16,546 bases of DNA from JBBUX01 sp037445775. GTDB lineage: Bacteria > Actinomycetota > Coriobacteriia > Anaerosomatales > PHET01. The position numbers and the translations under genes are program-made. Where the stretch lies: assembly GCA_037445775.1 (NCBI GenBank), contig JBBIJX010000036.1:1-16546 (forward strand), given 5' to 3'. Within the stretch, counting starts at the first letter, position 1; the number at the start of each line of letters is the position of its first letter. Of the stretch, positions 13,523 to 16,546 are shown in pieces. Below the pieces are notes generated by a model. The model worked only from the letters and a program-made list of their open reading frames with translations. It searched no databases and was not told where the DNA came from.

Positions 13523-15241
13523 ATGACGCACCAGTCGCTCTACCGAAAATATCGCCCGGCCACGTTCGACGACGTCGTAGGCCAGCAGCACGTGGAGCGC
13601 ACGTTGCGAAACGCGGTCGCCGAGAGCAAGGTGGCCCACGCTTACCTTTTCACCGGCCCGCGCGGGACCGGCAAGACGACGACCGCCCGACTGCTCGCCA
13701 AGGCGCTGTTGTGCGAGCGTGGCCCGGGCGGAGAGCCGGATGGCACGTGTGCGAGCTGCGCCGACGTCGCCGAAGGCACCCATCCCGACGTGCTCGAGAT
13801 CGACGCTGCGTCGAACACCGGCGTCGATCTTATCCGTGCCAACGTCATCGACCGGGTCAAGTACGCGCCGACGCGCGGCCAGTACAAGGTCTACATCATC
13901 GACGAGGTGCACATGCTGTCGAGCGCCTCGTTCAACGCGATTCTCAAGACGCTCGAGGAGCCGCCCTCGCATGTCGTCTTCGTGCTCTGCACGACGCATC
14001 CCCAGAAGGTGCCTGAGACCATTCACTCGCGCTGTCAGCGATTCGACTTCCACCGAATAAGCGTCGAGGAGATAGCCGATCATCTGCGCTACATCTGCGA
14101 GTCGGAGGGCTTCCGCGTCGACAAGGGCGCGATCACACTCATTGCGAAGCATGCCGACGGCGGGATGCGTGACGCGATCACCGTACTCGAGCAGCTCGCC
14201 GCTTTCACCGGCGGCGAGATCACCGTCGATGACGTCGAGGGTCTCGTGGGCGAGGTCGACTCCGCTCAGCTGTTCGCGGCGGCGGGTCTCGTTGCGCGAC
14301 GAGACATCGCAGGGTGCTTCCGCTGGGTGGCCGAGACGGTCGAGACAGGGACCGACCTCTCCGAACTCGTTCGCGCCCTGACGGGGCACGTGCGCGACCT
14401 CTACGTAGTAGCGTCGACACAGGATGCGACGGGGGTGATCGACCGTCCCGGCGACGAGATGGCGTTGCTCAGCGCGCAGGCCTCCGAGTTCGGCGGCCCC
14501 GACCGCATCGGACGCCTCCTGTCGGTGCTCGGAGAACTCGCGAGCGAGATGCGGTGGTCGAGCGACCCGCGGCTCTCACTCGAGGTCGCCCTCACGCGCA
14601 TGGCCAACCCGCGCGGCGAGATGACGATCGAGGCTCTCGCCGAGCGTATCGAAGCGTTGGAGCGCGGCCTGCCCGCCTCTCCAGAAGCGCCGGCGGTGCG
14701 GGAGGCGCCTGCGACGGCAGCCCCGGCGGTGTCTTCTGAGCCCCAGGAAGACGAGGATGCCGCCGAGCCCGTCGTCAAGCCGGTATCGAGCACCGGGCCG
14801 CTCGATCGGGGAACCGCGAAGCGGAGCTGGCTGGCCGTGCTCGCGGAGCTCAGACGGCGCAAGTCGACGCGTGCGCACACGTTCGCTCAGGTCGAGGTAG
14901 ACGTCGACGAGGATGGGCGCACGCTGGTCATCGAGTTCCCGGACGATCAGGAGTTCTCGCTGAAGCTAGCCGAGGAACCCGAGATGCGTGAGCTGCTGCG
15001 CAGCGGACTGGCCGCCGTGTTTGGGACCGCCCCGCCCTTCCGCTACCAGCTCGGACGCGGCGCGATCCGGCCCGGGACCGAGGCGTCCGCGCCCGATGCG
15101 GCGTCGTGCGTTGACTTCGAGCCGGTGGTACAGCCCGATGCGCAGCCCCCCAGCGACGACCTGATGAGCGTGCTCGAAGGCCGCTTGGGAGCCACGATCG
15201 TCGCGGAGCACCCTGCCACGCCGGACGGAGAGGACATGTAG
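13523..15241 (+). CDS. dnaX: DNA polymerase III subunit gamma/tau
   Basis: A 572-residue clamp-loader ATPase that places the sliding clamp on DNA and holds the replicase together. The AAA+ core starts with SLYRKYRPATFDDVVGQQHV; Walker A GPRGTGKT is at 45-52, Walker B IIDEVHML at 125-132, sensor 1 TTHP at 157-160, and the arginine finger sits in SRCQRF at 169-174. The zinc module has Cys64, Cys76 and Cys79, but the position of the fourth usual cysteine (73) is Asp. Domain III ends near 375, followed by an Ala/Pro/Glu-rich linker and a tau-like C-terminal domain (about 430-520). I saw no A-rich frameshift site for a gamma form. The start at 13523 is chosen because the upstream frame runs through the SRP RNA and a -10 box. 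Its TAG abuts the ybaB ATG. Confidence 0.95.
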   Translation: MTHQSLYRKYRPATFDDVVGQQHVERTLRNAVAESKVAHAYLFTGPRGTGKTTTARLLAKALLCERGPGGEPDGTCASCADVAEGTHPDVLEIDAASNTGVDLIRANVIDRVKYAPTRGQYKVYIIDEVHMLSSASFNAILKTLEEPPSHVVFVLCTTHPQKVPETIHSRCQRFDFHRISVEEIADHLRYICESEGFRVDKGAITLIAKHADGGMRDAITVLEQLAAFTGGEITVDDVEGLVGEVDSAQLFAAAGLVARRDIAGCFRWVAETVETGTDLSELVRALTGHVRDLYVVASTQDATGVIDRPGDEMALLSAQASEFGGPDRIGRLLSVLGELASEMRWSSDPRLSLEVALTRMANPRGEMTIEALAERIEALERGLPASPEAPAVREAPATAAPAVSSEPQEDEDAAEPVVKPVSSTGPLDRGTAKRSWLAVLAELRRRKSTRAHTFAQVEVDVDEDGRTLVIEFPDDQEFSLKLAEEPEMRELLRSGLAAVFGTAPPFRYQLGRGAIRPGTEASAPDAASCVDFEPVVQPDAQPPSDDLMSVLEGRLGATIVAEHPATPDGEDM

Positions 15242-15550
15242 ATGAACTTCAGCAAGATGATGAAGCAGGTGCAGCAGGCACAGGCCAAGATGGCCGAGGT
15301 CCAGGAGGAGCTCAAGCACGAGGTGGTCGAGGCATCCGCCGGAGGCGGCACGGTTCGCGTGGTCATGACCGGCGACCTGAGGGTTCGCGAAGTGGTGCTG
15401 GACCCCGCCGCAGTCGATCCCCAGGACGTCGAACTGTTGCAGGACATGGTGACCGCCGCCATGAACGAGGCGCTTCGTTCGGCGCAGGAACTCGCCAACG
15501 CCAAGATGGCCGCGATCACGGGCGGGATGAACGTCCCGGGACTCATGTAG
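15242..15550 (+). CDS. YbaB/EbfC-family nucleoid-associated protein
   Basis: A 102-residue dimeric DNA-binding protein that coats the nucleoid and may affect recombination and repair. The N-terminal helix (FSKMMKQVQQAQAKMAEVQE) with the VEASAGGGTVRVVMTGD strand region and the VDPQDVELLQDMVTAAMNEA helix is typical. It starts at the base after the dnaX stop and ends at the base before the recR start, so translation is coupled. Length is normal. Confidence 0.95.
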   Translation: MNFSKMMKQVQQAQAKMAEVQEELKHEVVEASAGGGTVRVVMTGDLRVREVVLDPAAVDPQDVELLQDMVTAAMNEALRSAQELANAKMAAITGGMNVPGLM

Positions 15551-16147
15551 GTGCGCTATCCGGTCGCGATACAGCGCCTCCTCGAGGAGCTCGAGCGCCT
15601 TCCTGGCGTCGGGCCTAAGAGCGCTCAGCGCATCGCGTACTGGCTTCTGACCGCGGACGCGACCGACGCCGACCGTCTCGCATCGGCTATCAGCGACGTG
15701 AAAAGGGCGATCCATTTCTGCCCGCGCTGCTTCGACTTCGCGGAGGGCGAGCTGTGCCGGGTGTGCGCCGACCAGGAGCGCGACGGGACGATCGTGTGTG
15801 TGGTCGAAGAGCCTCGCGACGTCGCCGCGATTGAGCGCACCCATGAGTTCGGGGGCGTCTACCACGTGCTCCACGGAGCCATCTCACCTATAGACGGGGT
15901 CGGCCCGGAGCAACTCAGGGTCCGCGAGCTCATCGACCGGGTGGGCGCGGGCTCCCTCACCGAAGTGGTGCTCGCCACCAACCCGAACGTAGAGGGCGAG
16001 ACGACGGCGCTCTACTTGGCGCGGCTCATCAAGCCGTTGGGCGTGCGCGTCACCCGGATCGCGAGCGGGCTGCCCGTGGGCGGCGACCTCGAGTTCGCCG
16101 ATGAGGTCACGCTGGGGCGTGCGCTCGAGTGCCGCAGGGAGATGTGA
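15551..16147 (+). CDS. recR: recombination mediator protein RecR
   Basis: A 198-residue protein of the RecFOR pathway that helps load RecA on gapped DNA. The helix-hairpin-helix is at about 15-35 (LPGVGPKSAQRIAYWLL), the C4 zinc finger has Cys57, Cys60, Cys69 and Cys72, and the Toprim domain begins at TIVCVVEEPRDV (80-91) and includes the NPNVEGETTALYL segment (144-156). The end (GLPVGGDLEFADEVTLGRAL) is canonical. The start codon is GTG immediately after the ybaB TAG. It is the last gene of the dnaX-ybaB-recR operon and has no obvious terminator before the convergent ATPase gene. Confidence 0.96.
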   Translation: MRYPVAIQRLLEELERLPGVGPKSAQRIAYWLLTADATDADRLASAISDVKRAIHFCPRCFDFAEGELCRVCADQERDGTIVCVVEEPRDVAAIERTHEFGGVYHVLHGAISPIDGVGPEQLRVRELIDRVGAGSLTEVVLATNPNVEGETTALYLARLIKPLGVRVTRIASGLPVGGDLEFADEVTLGRALECRREM

Positions 16148-16189
16148 GGGTCTCCGCAGCCATTCTCTAGGCCGAGTTCCTTACGTCGG

Positions 16190-16546
16190 TCACCTCGGTG
16201 ACGCGACTCCCGCCGCGCGTCGCGGCCCCATCCTCCTGCGCAACGCCTTCTCGGCGGTGATGACTGGCAGGATGATCGCGCCGGCCGCGACACTCAACAG
16301 TATGTCTGCCCACGAGAGCGGCGCCGAGCCGAAAAGCGCGCGCATGAACGGTGCGTAGATGAAGAGGGCCTGAAGCGTCACGACGGCCGCGATCCCGAAG
16401 AAGATGGAGCGGTTCGAGTAGACGCCGATGGAGAGGATCGAGTCGTTGAGAGAACGGCAGTTCAGCAGATAGAAGATCTGGAACATGATGACCGTGGTCA
16501 CCGCCATCGTCTGGGCGTTGGCCAGAGCGCCGGACTCACCGGGCAG
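16190..16546 (-). CDS. P-type cation-transporting ATPase, C-terminal end only
   Basis: The last 118 residues of a membrane ATPase whose N-terminal part lies beyond the window end. The visible part is the C-terminal membrane region of P2-type ATPases: NAQTMAVTTVIMFQIFYLLN, then CRSLNDSILSIGVYSN at the loop, a hydrophobic pair of helices, and the APLSWADILLSVAAGAIILP segment before a basic tail (EKALRRRM). The ion (Ca2+, Mg2+ or Na+/K+-like) cannot be told from this end. The gene reads without break from 16546 to the TGA at 16190 and is convergent with recR. Confidence 0.88.
   Translation of the reverse strand: MPGESGALANAQTMAVTTVIMFQIFYLLNCRSLNDSILSIGVYSNRSIFFGIAAVVTLQALFIYAPFMRALFGSAPLSWADILLSVAAGAIILPVITAEKALRRRMGPRRAAGVASPR

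Noticed and set aside
16148..16189. terminator between recR and the ATPase gene
   Set aside because: No stable stem-loop or T-run is visible in this 42-bp gap.

Overview
The window is about 16.5 kb of very GC-rich DNA with actinobacterial traits: GC-rich third codon positions, TAnnnT-type -10 hexamers, apparently leaderless genes, a TipA-type MerR regulator, a small SRP RNA without an Alu domain, and the order SRP RNA-dnaX-ybaB-recR. An unnamed member of Actinomycetota fits best, possibly a Coriobacteriia-like lineage. The lineage is inference; nothing in the window fixes a genus.

Region by region. (1) 1-1341 (-): a secreted subtilisin-like (S8) protease with a Pro/Ala/Glu repeat linker, cut by the window start. 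Its upstream region holds a perfect CRP/FNR-type palindrome and a leader that can fold into a three-way junction. (2) 1481-2117 (-): a TipA-type locus with its own MerR-style promoter (19-bp spacer, palindromic operator). The MerR part is reduced to a 53-residue HTH stub, and the drug-binding TipAS domain is a separate overlapping gene. (3) 2253-4028: a 77-residue orphan, a free-standing membrane sensor-like protein, a double zinc-ribbon protein on the opposite strand, and a two-helix membrane protein. (4) 4165-7469: a secreted two-gene operon. The second gene is another S8 protease; the first is a protease-free copy of that protease's C-terminal half. (5) 7488-10197: a DEAD-box RNA helicase and a cardiolipin synthase, divergent, with mirror-image leaderless promoters. 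(6) 10200-11810: a nitroreductase-like protein (-) and a DedA/VTT membrane protein (+) whose start region is shared. (7) 11872-13092 (-): a release-factor-like protein (baeRF family 7). (8) 13278-16147: SRP RNA, then dnaX, ybaB and recR with no gaps. (9) 16190-16546 (-): the C-terminal end of a P-type cation ATPase.

How parts fit together. dnaX-ybaB-recR is the conserved replication/recombination-repair cluster. The accessory part is dominated by cell-envelope proteins: two secreted proteases, a stand-alone accessory protein, cardiolipin synthase, DedA and small membrane proteins. The most unusual observations are the detached ancillary-domain partner of the second protease, the split TipA gene with an intact operator, the palindrome plus folded leader ahead of the first protease, and the symmetrical leaderless promoter pair. 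No CRISPR array, insertion sequence, prophage or tRNA gene was seen.
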